Shown here piece after piece: positions 1-7,038 of a stretch of DNA of 18,200 nt. The notes beneath the pieces are model-generated. The model had not been told where the DNA came from and did no database searches. It saw only the letters and a program-made list of their open reading frames with translations. Made by a program: the position numbers and the translations under genes. How positions within the stretch are numbered: the first letter of the stretch is position 1; every line of letters starts with the position of its first letter. Location of the stretch: NCBI GenBank assembly GCA_023228225.1, contig JALOBO010000025.1, positions 1 to 18,200 of the forward strand, read 5' to 3'. This DNA comes from Clostridia bacterium. Its GTDB lineage: Bacteria; Bacillota; Clostridia; Christensenellales; UBA1242.

Positions 1-21
1 TATCGCGATTCTAAAATAATC

Positions 22-68
22 AAAAACCTTGACTACGATTGCTTTTAGTGATATTAGTCAAGGTTTTT
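22..68 (+). terminator. Hairpin terminator of an upstream gene
   Basis: A perfect 14-bp inverted repeat, AAAAACCTTGACTA at 22-35 and its reverse complement at 55-68, encloses a 19-base loop. The right arm ends in five T, and the stem holds the only GC-rich stretch nearby, so it fits a Rho-independent terminator. The A-rich left arm would also let it work on the opposite strand. No gene ending before it is visible because the window begins here. Confidence 0.7.
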
Positions 69-81
69 CAGTTTAAAAATA

Positions 82-97
82 TGAATATATAACAAAA
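82..97 (+). promoter_or_regulatory. AT-rich promoter-like box before the DUF1848 gene
   Basis: The sequence TGAATATATAACAAAA lies 15 bases before the ATG at 112 and just after the upstream terminator. Fifteen of its 16 bases recur at 857-872, at the same sort of distance from the next gene. Placement and recurrence suggest a phage promoter -10 element, perhaps late type, but AT-rich DNA makes such matches cheap. Confidence 0.35.
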
Positions 98-111
98 AAC
101 AAAAATTATAG

Positions 112-846
112 ATGTCGAGAAAAATAGGAATTACGGAACATGGGGATGCTGCATTTGACCATCGTTGGATTAAATGGGTATCTGAAAAGAATCCCGCAAT
201 CATTATATCTAAAAACCCTAAAAAAATATATGAAATTATAAGCGAACTTAATGTACCTTATAATATTATTGTGCATTGTACAATAACAGGAAATGGTGGA
301 ACTGCTTTAGAACCTAATGCACCATCCGCAAAAGAAAGTTTAGAATACCTTTATAAATTTGTTGAATTATTAGGTCCGCAACGTGTTGTTTTAAGAATTG
401 ACCCGATAATGCCAATATCCAATTATATGTATAATTCGATAAATGTGTGGAAAGAGGCAAAAGCAAATCTTAAAGAAAACATGTGTAGAGTAAGAATATC
501 GTTTTACGATAACTATCCACATACGCAAAAAAGAATTGAAGAAAAAGGTTTTCAATTAAAATACACATCTTTCAATTTACCTTTAGATATAAGAAAAAGA
601 ATATGGCGAGAATTTGAAATGCCAGCATTATGTGCAGAAGAAGGATTACCGTCAACACCTTGTATATCAGAATTGGATTGTCAAATTCTTGGAGTTGAAC
701 CTGGAAAACCAGCAGGATACCAACGAACTACTTGTCATTGTTTAGATAATAAATTTGAATTGTTGAATAGTAGAGCGCAATGTGCACACAAATGTCTTTT
801 TTGTTATTTTCAAAAAGATCATAAAGGCGCAAAAGGATTATTTTAA
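112..846 (+). CDS. DUF1848-like protein with C-terminal radical-SAM-type Cys triad
   Basis: This 244-residue protein matches my memory of the DUF1848 family: an N-terminal Lys-Asn-Pro segment (SKNPKKIYE), the block LEPNAP near residue 65, an Arg-x-Asp-Pro-Ile block (LRIDPIMP) near residue 95, and a C-terminal cysteine cluster. The cluster has Cys208 and Cys210, then Cys224-x3-Cys228-x2-Cys231. The last three have exactly the spacing of the radical SAM 4Fe-4S motif, but at the C-terminus instead of the N-terminus. DUF1848 has no firmly established reaction that I can name; an iron-sulfur enzyme is an inference. The protein ends in KDHKGAKGLF, nearly the same tail as the macro-domain protein ending at 11413. 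The gene stands alone between a terminator and the next AT-rich leader. Confidence 0.7.
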   Translation: MSRKIGITEHGDAAFDHRWIKWVSEKNPAIIISKNPKKIYEIISELNVPYNIIVHCTITGNGGTALEPNAPSAKESLEYLYKFVELLGPQRVVLRIDPIMPISNYMYNSINVWKEAKANLKENMCRVRISFYDNYPHTQKRIEEKGFQLKYTSFNLPLDIRKRIWREFEMPALCAEEGLPSTPCISELDCQILGVEPGKPAGYQRTTCHCLDNKFELLNSRAQCAHKCLFCYFQKDHKGAKGLF

Positions 847-856
847 GTTTTATTTG

Positions 857-872
857 TGAATATATAATAAAA
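857..872 (+). promoter_or_regulatory. AT-rich promoter-like box before the tagged gene at 883
   Basis: TGAATATATAATAAAA lies 10 bases before the ATG at 883 and differs at one base from the box at 82-97. It resembles the -10 region of T4-type late promoters (TATAAATA) but is not exact. It would start a short leader running into the run of genes 883-3161. Confidence 0.35.
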
Positions 873-882
873 TAAGTTTTAT

Positions 883-1563
883 ATGAATAGAAGAATACCA
901 ACGATTGAAGAATACATTAATGAAAATCAAAAAATTAATGTATTAAATGAAGCAAGAAATACCGATGTCGATAATGCACTTATAAAGTATCTAAGTAAAA
1001 TTTTAAAAGGATTAAGTCCTATAAAATTTGGTCCTGATACATATGATATCATTAAAAAATTTGTATCAAATGAAGCAAAAGGCCATGGATGGTTTTCAGA
1101 AATTTTGCAATCGAAAAGTTACACGAAAGCACTAGACAGACAATGGGGTCCTTCTTCATTTAATGGCAAATATACATTTTATATAGATAGCAATAATGAT
1201 ATAAAAGTTATTACAACTGATAGAATTGCAGGAACAAGTGTTGATTTGGAATATGATAATGGCAAATGGATAGGATGGAATGATATCGAATCTTATATGT
1301 ATGAAAAAATGCCAGAAGCATTCAAAGATAAATGGTTTGAAGTATTTATATACACTGACCCATATAAAGGTTGGGGTTATGGCGGAACTGTTGAATTTGT
1401 GCAAGCGCCAACAGAAGAAATTGCAAAAACAAAGGCAAAAACAACAGATTGGATTAGCAATGGCGTACAAGAAATTGACCAAGCCAGAATGAAAACTCGT
1501 ATTGCTGAAATAAAACAAAAAGCAGAACACTATGCTGCATTATACGCAAGCTTAACAAAATAA
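883..1563 (+). CDS. Putative phage internal head protein with capsid-targeting-like N-terminus
   Basis: The 226-residue protein begins MNRRIPTIEEYINE. This resembles the T4 capsid-targeting sequence MKTYQEFIAE, which sends internal proteins into the prohead and is removed by the prohead protease after (L/I)xE; here Ile-Asn-Glu would be the cleavage site at residue 14. A second LxE (LNE) follows near residue 23. The rest has no motif I recognise: an alpha-helical first half, a beta-rich middle with several Trp and Tyr (about residues 95-165), and a Lys/Ala-rich helical C-terminus that may form a coiled coil. The tag is shared with the gene at 1854. A packaged, injected protein is an inference from the tag alone. 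Confidence 0.55.
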   Translation: MNRRIPTIEEYINENQKINVLNEARNTDVDNALIKYLSKILKGLSPIKFGPDTYDIIKKFVSNEAKGHGWFSEILQSKSYTKALDRQWGPSSFNGKYTFYIDSNNDIKVITTDRIAGTSVDLEYDNGKWIGWNDIESYMYEKMPEAFKDKWFEVFIYTDPYKGWGYGGTVEFVQAPTEEIAKTKAKTTDWISNGVQEIDQARMKTRIAEIKQKAEHYAALYASLTK

Positions 1564-1570
1564 AGTAATC

Positions 1571-1852
1571 ATGATAAAAGATTTTAAAGAATTAATCAAT
1601 TCAGAAGTTCCAAACGAACAAGAAAATCAAGAAGAAAAATTCAAAACGTTTGATGCATTCATAACAACAGATGAGGAAGCTGAAACAGCACCTGCGCCAA
1701 AAGTTGAAGAATCGACAATTACAAGCATAACAAATGGCAAAGGAATTATCGAATGGCTTGAAAGAAAACTTGAAAAAGATGAGACTGTCATTTTATCAAT
1801 AACGAAAAATGCAAATAACATATACACGTGGTCAGACGTTACAGGCGAATAA
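1571..1852 (+). CDS. Small acidic protein of unknown function
   Basis: This 93-residue, strongly acidic protein lies seven bases after the gene at 883 and one base before the gene at 1854. Its start, MIKDFKELINSE, and a second segment near residue 25, FKTFDAFITTDEE, both loosely resemble the F-x-x-(F/L)-I pattern of capsid-targeting sequences, though neither has the clear IPT prefix of its neighbours. The middle is low-complexity (Glu, Ala, Pro, Thr), and the last third (about residues 55-93) looks like a small folded alpha/beta unit. Lying between two tagged genes, it may be packaged with them. I cannot assign a function. Confidence 0.6.
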   Translation: MIKDFKELINSEVPNEQENQEEKFKTFDAFITTDEEAETAPAPKVEESTITSITNGKGIIEWLERKLEKDETVILSITKNANNIYTWSDVTGE

Positions 1853-1853
1853 T

Positions 1854-2135
1854 ATGAAAAGAAGAATACCTACAATCGAAGAATTCATCAATGAATCAAA
1901 TTCATCTAATTTTAAAAGAGGTGATAAAGTAAAATTAACAGATGCTGCATATAATGAAGTCCAAAAAAGTGAGCATACAATGTTAGGTTCCGCAATTGCA
2001 GGATTTAAGAAATACCCAATTGGACAGATTTTTATTGCAGATGGATATGATGGAAGTAACTTACGAGTATACGCAATTGAAGATAGTTCAAAAGATATTC
2101 GTTCTTTAAATTCATCGAGATTTGAAAAAGCTTAA
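1854..2135 (+). CDS. Small tagged protein with SH3-like segment, putative internal head protein
   Basis: I start this gene at the ATG at 1854, giving 93 residues beginning MKRRIPTIEEFINES. An upstream in-frame ATG at 1809 would overlap the previous gene by 44 bases and put 15 atypical residues before the tag. The tag matches that of the gene at 883 in 11 of 14 positions and ends in Ile-Asn-Glu, a T4-type prohead protease site. After a short Ser/Asn linker comes FKRGDKVKLTD, typical of small SH3/KOW-like beta barrels, then a beta-rich region ending at Ala93. It could be a head-packaged small binding protein; no specific function can be named. Confidence 0.65.
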   Translation: MKRRIPTIEEFINESNSSNFKRGDKVKLTDAAYNEVQKSEHTMLGSAIAGFKKYPIGQIFIADGYDGSNLRVYAIEDSSKDIRSLNSSRFEKA

Positions 2136-2147
2136 AAAATAAAATTA

Positions 2148-3161
2148 ATGTCATACTTATCTAATATCGTAAAATTAGGATATACTCGATTTGTCAAACA
2201 ATTAATGGATGACGCTGCAAAGGATAAAGTTAAATCTTTAATCAAATCGGGACGTGAAGATGGTTTTCCAGATGACGAAAAGATAAAATTTACAACAGGC
2301 GAAGTTGTTGCAAGAAATTTAATACCTTGTCAAAAACAACTTTTACTTGAATCGTCAATTAAGCATTCATTAGCAGGTAAATCTTTAGATAGTTTACATG
2401 ATATGCTTAAAGGCCGTGCGGCTGCAATTAATAATTCACCAGTTGTTACATTAAACGGTAAGTACATTATTGATGGCCATCACCGATGGGTTGAAGCATA
2501 TATTGTTAATCCTAATACTAGAGTTATTGTTAACGATATGAAAATAAATGTTGAACCTATTGAAGCATTAAAAATTATTCAACTCGCAATTGCTGCAAAT
2601 TCAAATAAAATACCAACGTCGTCACCTGAAGGAACAAATCTTTATGACATGTCTGAAGAAGCGTTTAAATCATACGTAAAGAAAAACGTAACGGAAACTG
2701 TTTTGGATGCATACACAAAAAGTAAAGATGAACTTGCAGATTACATGTGGAATAATGTTTTATTGTTGAGAAAATCAAATCAACCAATTAAAGATGCACC
2801 TGACAGAGTTTATATGCCACAGCCTGCAAAAGCACCGGGTGCAATAGATGATTTAGAAAAAGGTGTAATTGATTTTAAAGAGCCATTTGCAAAAGAAGAA
2901 TCAGCAAATCCAATTAAGAAAAATCTAATACCAACTTGGGATGAGTTTGTTTCTGAAAATTATGGTCCTGAATCTGAATTATCGAAATATGTATTTCCAT
3001 GGTCAAAATATAATACGTTTCTTTTAGATAAATCCATTGCACGTAGTTTATCAATAAAAACTGGAAAGAATTATTCATTTACGTACGGCGGTAAAGAATA
3101 CACTGGATATTTTAATGACACAACGCCGAAAAGCGAAAACTACATGTTTCACAAGGAATAA
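2148..3161 (+). CDS. ParB-like nuclease-domain protein with internal capsid-targeting-like motif
   Basis: The 337-residue protein carries NGKYIIDGHHRWVEAY; Asp109-Gly-His-His-Arg-Trp114 is the core of ParB-like (Srx/ParB fold) domains, which include CTP-dependent ParB switches and nucleases. Upstream, a helical region with ESSIKHSLAGKSLDSL precedes it as in other phage ParB-like proteins. At residues 260-270 sits LIPTWDEFVSE, like the tags that start the genes at 883 and 1854, followed by 67 Tyr-rich residues containing a small beta-type module (about 305-325). I see no internal start codon at that point, so it is one reading frame. It may be a fusion, or a protein cut by a prohead protease to release the last 67 residues. 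A DNA-related role is likely but the reaction is not shown. Confidence 0.6.
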   Translation: MSYLSNIVKLGYTRFVKQLMDDAAKDKVKSLIKSGREDGFPDDEKIKFTTGEVVARNLIPCQKQLLLESSIKHSLAGKSLDSLHDMLKGRAAAINNSPVVTLNGKYIIDGHHRWVEAYIVNPNTRVIVNDMKINVEPIEALKIIQLAIAANSNKIPTSSPEGTNLYDMSEEAFKSYVKKNVTETVLDAYTKSKDELADYMWNNVLLLRKSNQPIKDAPDRVYMPQPAKAPGAIDDLEKGVIDFKEPFAKEESANPIKKNLIPTWDEFVSENYGPESELSKYVFPWSKYNTFLLDKSIARSLSIKTGKNYSFTYGGKEYTGYFNDTTPKSENYMFHKE

Positions 3162-3186
3162 CGAAATATAAATTCAAATAACTGAT

Positions 3187-3214
3187 AAGCAAGTAGGAAA
3201 CTATTTGCTTTTCT
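3187..3214 (+). terminator. Hairpin terminator after the ParB-like gene
   Basis: AAGCAAGTA (3187-3195) pairs with TATTTGCTT (3202-3210), nine pairs including one G-T, around the six-base loop GGAAAC, followed by TTCTTG. It lies 25 bases after the stop at 3161 and just before a promoter-like box, so it probably separates two transcription units. The T-run is short and interrupted. Confidence 0.55.
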
Positions 3215-3240
3215 TGTATATAATATATAAATAAATTTTA
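3215..3240 (+). promoter_or_regulatory. T4-type late promoter-like box before the SLOG gene
   Basis: An exact TATAAATA lies at 3226-3233 inside TGTATATAATATATAAATA. TATAAATA is the consensus -10 box of T4-type late promoters, and transcription from it would begin near 3240, giving a leader of about 12 bases to the ATG at 3252. It follows a hairpin terminator directly, as expected for a new unit. In AT-rich DNA an eight-base A/T word can occur by chance. Confidence 0.45.
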
Positions 3241-3251
3241 GTATTGACTGT

Positions 3252-3659
3252 ATGAATCTTAAAATTGCTATTGTTGGTTCAAGATCTTTTAATGATTATG
3301 ATAAATTGAAAAGTGTCATGAACACTTTAAAAGAATATTATAAAGATCATAAAATAACAGTAGTATCAGGTGGCGCAAACGGCGCAGACAAATTGGGTGA
3401 AAAATGGGCTAATGAAAATTCGTTAGAAACATTAATTTTCATACCATCTTGGGATGATTTATCACATCCAAATGCAAGAATATTAATCAACAAGTGGGGT
3501 AAACAATATGATGCAAATGCAGGAATGCGAAGAAATAAAGATATTGTTGATAATGCCCATATTGTTATTGCTTTTTGGGATGGCGTATCATCAGGTACAA
3601 ATGATAGTATAAAATATGCTAAAAAAACAAAAAAACCTTTAAAAATATTTAAAATATGA
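3252..3659 (+). CDS. SLOG-family (YspA/DUF2493-like) nucleotide-binding protein
   Basis: The 135 residues span one Rossmann-type SLOG domain. Seen: KIAIVGSRSF (residues 4-13), VVSGGANGADKLGEKWA (37-53), Arg-Asn (94-95) in GMRRNKDIV, the hydrophobic strand AHIVIAFWDG (102-111) and SSGTNDSIKYA (113-123). The order GSR, SGGAxGAD, RN, GT is that of the YspA-like SLOG group often annotated DUF2493. SLOG proteins bind nucleotides or nucleotide-derived ligands, and some sense or cleave NAD-derived signals in defence systems; the ligand here is unknown. The first gene of a unit, it overlaps the next by four bases (ATGA). Confidence 0.8.
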   Translation: MNLKIAIVGSRSFNDYDKLKSVMNTLKEYYKDHKITVVSGGANGADKLGEKWANENSLETLIFIPSWDDLSHPNARILINKWGKQYDANAGMRRNKDIVDNAHIVIAFWDGVSSGTNDSIKYAKKTKKPLKIFKI

Positions 3660-4138
3660 GATACATTCTATTATTCGTTCTTTTGTTTTTGTCTTTAAAT
3701 TTAAAATCTCAAGATTGCAACGGATATTGGAATACATGCCATAATGATACTGTAAATAATTATCATGACAGTTATCAATTGGTTGTGAACGATAAAGGAC
3801 AAGGCGTAAGTAAAAGTGCGAATATTTCAGATGTTGAAATACTTGAAACAGTATTTGACATTTTTTCTGGCAGAGATTATAGAATGAGCATATGCTCAAG
3901 TTATGAATATATGCCTATATTAAGATTATATGAATACGGAACAAATAATGTAATATACGATAATTCGCAAAACGATTCAATTCTTGTATTTGAATTTGAG
4001 CAACGATTTAACATGAAAATTAAAGCTGTTGTTTCTATTCCGCAAAGTAAAAAACGTAAAGTATCGAATCTTATTGTCGAAAAACCTAAAAGATATTGCA
4101 TTGGATTCAAGTTGGAGTCAATGATAACACGAAAATAA
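3656..4138 (+). CDS. Exported protein of unknown function
   Basis: The 160-residue protein begins MRYILLFVLLFLSLNLKSQDC: a short basic start, a hydrophobic core and a predicted cleavage between Ser18 and Gln19. Gln at +1 follows the Bacteroidetes Q-rule for signal peptidase I substrates. Cys21, Cys29, Cys81 and Cys148 could form disulfides in the periplasm. The mature part looks beta-rich; I recognise no domain. Its start overlaps the SLOG gene stop, and it is followed seven bases later by an exported nuclease, so the two exported proteins may act together outside the cytoplasm. Confidence 0.6.
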   Translation: MRYILLFVLLFLSLNLKSQDCNGYWNTCHNDTVNNYHDSYQLVVNDKGQGVSKSANISDVEILETVFDIFSGRDYRMSICSSYEYMPILRLYEYGTNNVIYDNSQNDSILVFEFEQRFNMKIKAVVSIPQSKKRKVSNLIVEKPKRYCIGFKLESMITRK

Positions 4139-4145
4139 TTACTAT

Positions 4146-4781
4146 ATGAAAAAGATTCTTTTAATTTTAATGTTTGCTTTTATAACATTATCATCATTCG
4201 GTCAAAAAGTTGATACCGTTATAACTACTGATATTTATAAAAGTTACTTCAGTTATGATGCAAAAAATCCCTTGTTTGTTGTTTACAAATTATATCATGG
4301 CGGTGGAACATGCAGTAGAGCAGATGAACATTTCACATTTAAAACAGATGGCATTAAAACAGGACAGTCAAATAAAAATTATTCGCATTCAGGTTATGAC
4401 ATAGGTCATATGGCAAACGCAGAAGATTTTGCATATAACTGTCAATATGAAGAAGAAACGTTCAGATTTTATAATGCATTACCTCAAACTGTTGAATGCA
4501 ATAGAGGACACTGGAAAACTATTGAAACAAAGGTTCGTAAACAGTCACAAAACGATTCGCTATTAATAATTTGTGGCGGGTTTTCTTTTGAACAAAAAGA
4601 CAACATAATAGTTCCTGCTTTTTGCTATAAGATAATTAAGAATCTCAAAACAGGAAAGATAACATGCTATATTTTCAATAACGATGATTCAAAATTATAT
4701 GAAGAAATTCCATACGAAAGATTAATTGCAAATATTCCGTATGCGTACGAAATTAAAAAATTGAAATTACTTAAAAATTAA
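4146..4781 (+). CDS. Exported DNA/RNA non-specific endonuclease (beta-beta-alpha metal family)
   Basis: The 211 residues start with a signal peptide, MKKILLILMFAFITLSSFGQ, with cleavage expected between Gly19 and Gln20 (Q-rule). The mature protein carries the Endonuclease_NS/NucA pattern: Asp85-Ile-Gly-His88 in place of the usual Asp-Arg-Gly-His, with His88 as the general base; then Asn110, Pro113-Gln114, Asn119 (the Mg ligand position), Gly121, Trp123 and Glu127. Arg to Ile in the first motif is unusual, since that Arg normally contacts the phosphate. Several Cys suggest disulfides. A nuclease placed outside the cytoplasm spares phage DNA and could degrade incoming or released DNA; that role is inference. 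Confidence 0.78.
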   Translation: MKKILLILMFAFITLSSFGQKVDTVITTDIYKSYFSYDAKNPLFVVYKLYHGGGTCSRADEHFTFKTDGIKTGQSNKNYSHSGYDIGHMANAEDFAYNCQYEEETFRFYNALPQTVECNRGHWKTIETKVRKQSQNDSLLIICGGFSFEQKDNIIVPAFCYKIIKNLKTGKITCYIFNNDDSKLYEEIPYERLIANIPYAYEIKKLKLLKN

Positions 4782-4785
4782 AAAT

Positions 4786-6063
4786 ATGCAATTGACAGAT
4801 TCTTGTTTTACAAAATCTTTTTATATGATGGGGCAGTCGCTTAAAGGCTGCCTTAATTGTTCATACTGCCGTCTAACAGGTAAAGAGCAATCGAAATATG
4901 AAAAATTACCATCATCAATTAATCCACTTTTCAGACAACTTCCTGTTGCTGTAAATTTATTTTATGGCGACCCTTTATTGCAAGTAGAAAAGACAATTGA
5001 ATACTTGCGAGCATTAGAAGCCGATAATCACAAAGGTCCTGTTATCATAATAACAAAAGGTGAAATTTGGAAATTTCCAGATATTAAGTTTGACCTTGAT
5101 TTACATTTTGCATTTTCAACATTTGGCATAAATTCTAAATACGATGGCGGTTCATTAAGAACACTTAATGCAAATTTGTCAAGCATGAAAAATGATAGGA
5201 TTCATAAATATCAGTATTCAATCGAATTTAGACCTGTTATAAAAGGCATTAATGATTCTCAAGAAGCTATTGAAAACATTGTAAAAATTGCAAAGAAATA
5301 TGATGCACCTATAGGATTTTGTGGATTACAAGTTACGCCAGAATTAGCAAATTATTTTAAAGAAAATAACATAAACTTTGAACCATATGAAGGATATGAC
5401 TTTGGTTTAAAGAAAGCAGTATCGAAAGAAGTTGAAGATATATTTTATAATATGTCAGAAAAATATAATGTTCCTGTTTTCAGAAAAACAAGTTGTTTGA
5501 TAAGTTATTCGCATGGTTTAAATCGTGATTATAATGCTCATTATTATCGCCCAAATGAAATGCGTTGTTCAAAATGCGTAATGAATAACACATGCAAATC
5601 GTTTATACAAGAACGTGATATATCTGAAGTTACTTCATTAAACATACCGTTTAAACATACAATAATCAATAAAGATAAACATGTATGCTATTTATTCAAA
5701 TCTGGTGTTTGTAAATTTGCAAATCCTGACTGTACAAATATCAAAGGTAAACTTATAAAAATAGAAGAACGTATAACATCATCTGACGTTCGTGTAATAA
5801 AATGGCTTACAGGATATACAGTAGATTGTGAATTTGACGAATCAGAATTTATAAGCGATAAATGGTCAGTAGGGAAATTTGCTCAAATGATTGATTCGAT
5901 AAAAAACCAATTAGAATCAATTCAGTATACTAATGGCGATTTATCAGATATAGGCAATGAAATAGGAATATCAATTGCAAAACATTTAACAGAAGATAAT
6001 AACGTAAATGATTTTATTCATGGTGTAAAACATGGAATTTCTTTAATAGATGGAACACATTAA
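4786..6063 (+). CDS. Radical-SAM-like iron-sulfur protein with atypical CX2CX2C motif
   Basis: The 425-residue protein has the layout of a radical SAM enzyme. GCLNCSYCRL holds Cys22, Cys25 and Cys28; the strand VNLFYGDPLL (57-66) matches the usual GGEP region as Gly-Asp-Pro; then VIIITKGE, FAFSTFG and IEFRPVIKGIND (147-158) fit later strands of the barrel. The cysteine spacing is X2-X2, one residue short of the canonical X3-X2. Two later clusters, Cys261/264/270 and Cys301/309/316, could bind auxiliary Fe-S clusters as in SPASM or spore-photoproduct-lyase-like proteins. The substrate is unknown; phage relatives might modify nucleic acid or peptides. It follows the exported nuclease by four bases and is probably cotranscribed. 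Confidence 0.6.
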   Translation: MQLTDSCFTKSFYMMGQSLKGCLNCSYCRLTGKEQSKYEKLPSSINPLFRQLPVAVNLFYGDPLLQVEKTIEYLRALEADNHKGPVIIITKGEIWKFPDIKFDLDLHFAFSTFGINSKYDGGSLRTLNANLSSMKNDRIHKYQYSIEFRPVIKGINDSQEAIENIVKIAKKYDAPIGFCGLQVTPELANYFKENNINFEPYEGYDFGLKKAVSKEVEDIFYNMSEKYNVPVFRKTSCLISYSHGLNRDYNAHYYRPNEMRCSKCVMNNTCKSFIQERDISEVTSLNIPFKHTIINKDKHVCYLFKSGVCKFANPDCTNIKGKLIKIEERITSSDVRVIKWLTGYTVDCEFDESEFISDKWSVGKFAQMIDSIKNQLESIQYTNGDLSDIGNEIGISIAKHLTEDNNVNDFIHGVKHGISLIDGTH

Positions 6064-6085
6064 TTAATTTTAAATACTTATTGAT

Positions 6086-6403
6086 ATGAAAAAGATTTAT
6101 GCAACTGAAGGTACTGAACACGAATCAGGTTGGGGTTCTCGACCAATGGGATATTATTTATGTAACGACAAATCTGAATTGGAATCATTTATAAAAGATT
6201 ACAACAAAGGTGGAAGTTATGACTGCTATTATAGATGCGGAAGCATATTTGAAATTTATGGTGAAGAATCTCCAGCGTTAGAAAAATTTATGGAAGACAT
6301 TTGGCACTTTTGCGATAAAGAATATAAAGTACGTAATGTCGATTCTTTAAAAGACATAATCTTATCTGATGAATCAACAATAACATTTTTTAAACAAGCA
6401 TAA
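6086..6403 (+). CDS. Small protein of unknown function
   Basis: This 105-residue protein has no domain I recognise. It is acidic with many aromatic residues and five Cys (LCND, YDCYYRC, HFCD), and predicted alternating alpha/beta structure. The start is set by an AT-rich leader 22 bases after the radical-SAM-like gene. Its stop TAA shares one base with the start of the HAD gene (TAATG), so the two are probably translationally coupled. Confidence 0.6.
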   Translation: MKKIYATEGTEHESGWGSRPMGYYLCNDKSELESFIKDYNKGGSYDCYYRCGSIFEIYGEESPALEKFMEDIWHFCDKEYKVRNVDSLKDIILSDESTITFFKQA

Positions 6404-7035
6404 TGACTACAATAGACGAATTAAACACTGAATTCATTGCGTACAAAAAACGAATCAAAGTCATTTTTCTTGATTTTGACGGTGTCTTGAATAATCAATT
6501 AATGTACACAGGCGGTTCTTTAAATCCAACAAGAGGCGGAAAATGGGGAATCGTTTTTGATAATAACACAATTCGAGAATTAGAACGAATCGTTAAACAA
6601 ACAGGTGCATACATTGTTGTATCATCGTCATGGCGTCATGGTTCACGAGATAAAGAAGATCCTACATGTATAGGTTTAAAATATATTCGTGATATGTGGG
6701 AAGATATGAATATGCCAGGTGAAGTTATTGACATCACGCCATATTATTGGGCTAAACGTGGTCCAAATGAAACTGTGCAGTCAATTGTTGCAACACCTGG
6801 TACATCAATACCTCGAGGATACGAAATTCAACAATGGCTTAGGGGTGTAGGTTTTAGCCATTATAGACCGCATTGGTCAAAAGAAAATGGCATGATTGAA
6901 AGTTATGTAATTTTAGATGATGACGCAGATATGCTTTTAGAACAAAAAGATAATTTTGTCAAAACAAAAGATTATGATGGCCTAAATACAGAATGTGCAG
7001 ATAAAGCAATAAAAATTTTAAACACAAAAATATAA
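6403..7035 (+). CDS. HAD-superfamily phosphatase-like protein (Swiss-army-knife RNA repair type)
   Basis: The 210 residues contain the HAD motifs in order: FLDFDGVLN (22-30) with nucleophile Asp24 and acid/base Asp26; VVSSSWR (72-78) as motif II; and YVILDDDADML (168-178) with the acidic metal ligands of motif IV. FDGVLN plus SSSWR plus a late DDD is typical of the HAD_SAK family, found near RNA-repair proteins, and of phage HAD proteins. Motif III Lys is not clear to me. The long insert between motif II and IV (about 80-165) would form the cap. It probably removes phosphate from a nucleotide or RNA end; the substrate is not shown. Confidence 0.75.
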   Translation: MTTIDELNTEFIAYKKRIKVIFLDFDGVLNNQLMYTGGSLNPTRGGKWGIVFDNNTIRELERIVKQTGAYIVVSSSWRHGSRDKEDPTCIGLKYIRDMWEDMNMPGEVIDITPYYWAKRGPNETVQSIVATPGTSIPRGYEIQQWLRGVGFSHYRPHWSKENGMIESYVILDDDADMLLEQKDNFVKTKDYDGLNTECADKAIKILNTKI

Positions 7036-7038
7036 ATT

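Noticed and set aside
1156..1530. Minus-strand open frame of 124 codons
   Set aside because: It lies wholly inside the tagged gene at 883 and its translation is Phe/Cys/Ile-rich as expected for the antisense of an AT-rich gene.
1809..1853. Upstream ATG for the tagged gene at 1854
   Set aside because: It would overlap the previous gene and place 15 unusual residues before a tag that starts directly with Met in the gene at 883.
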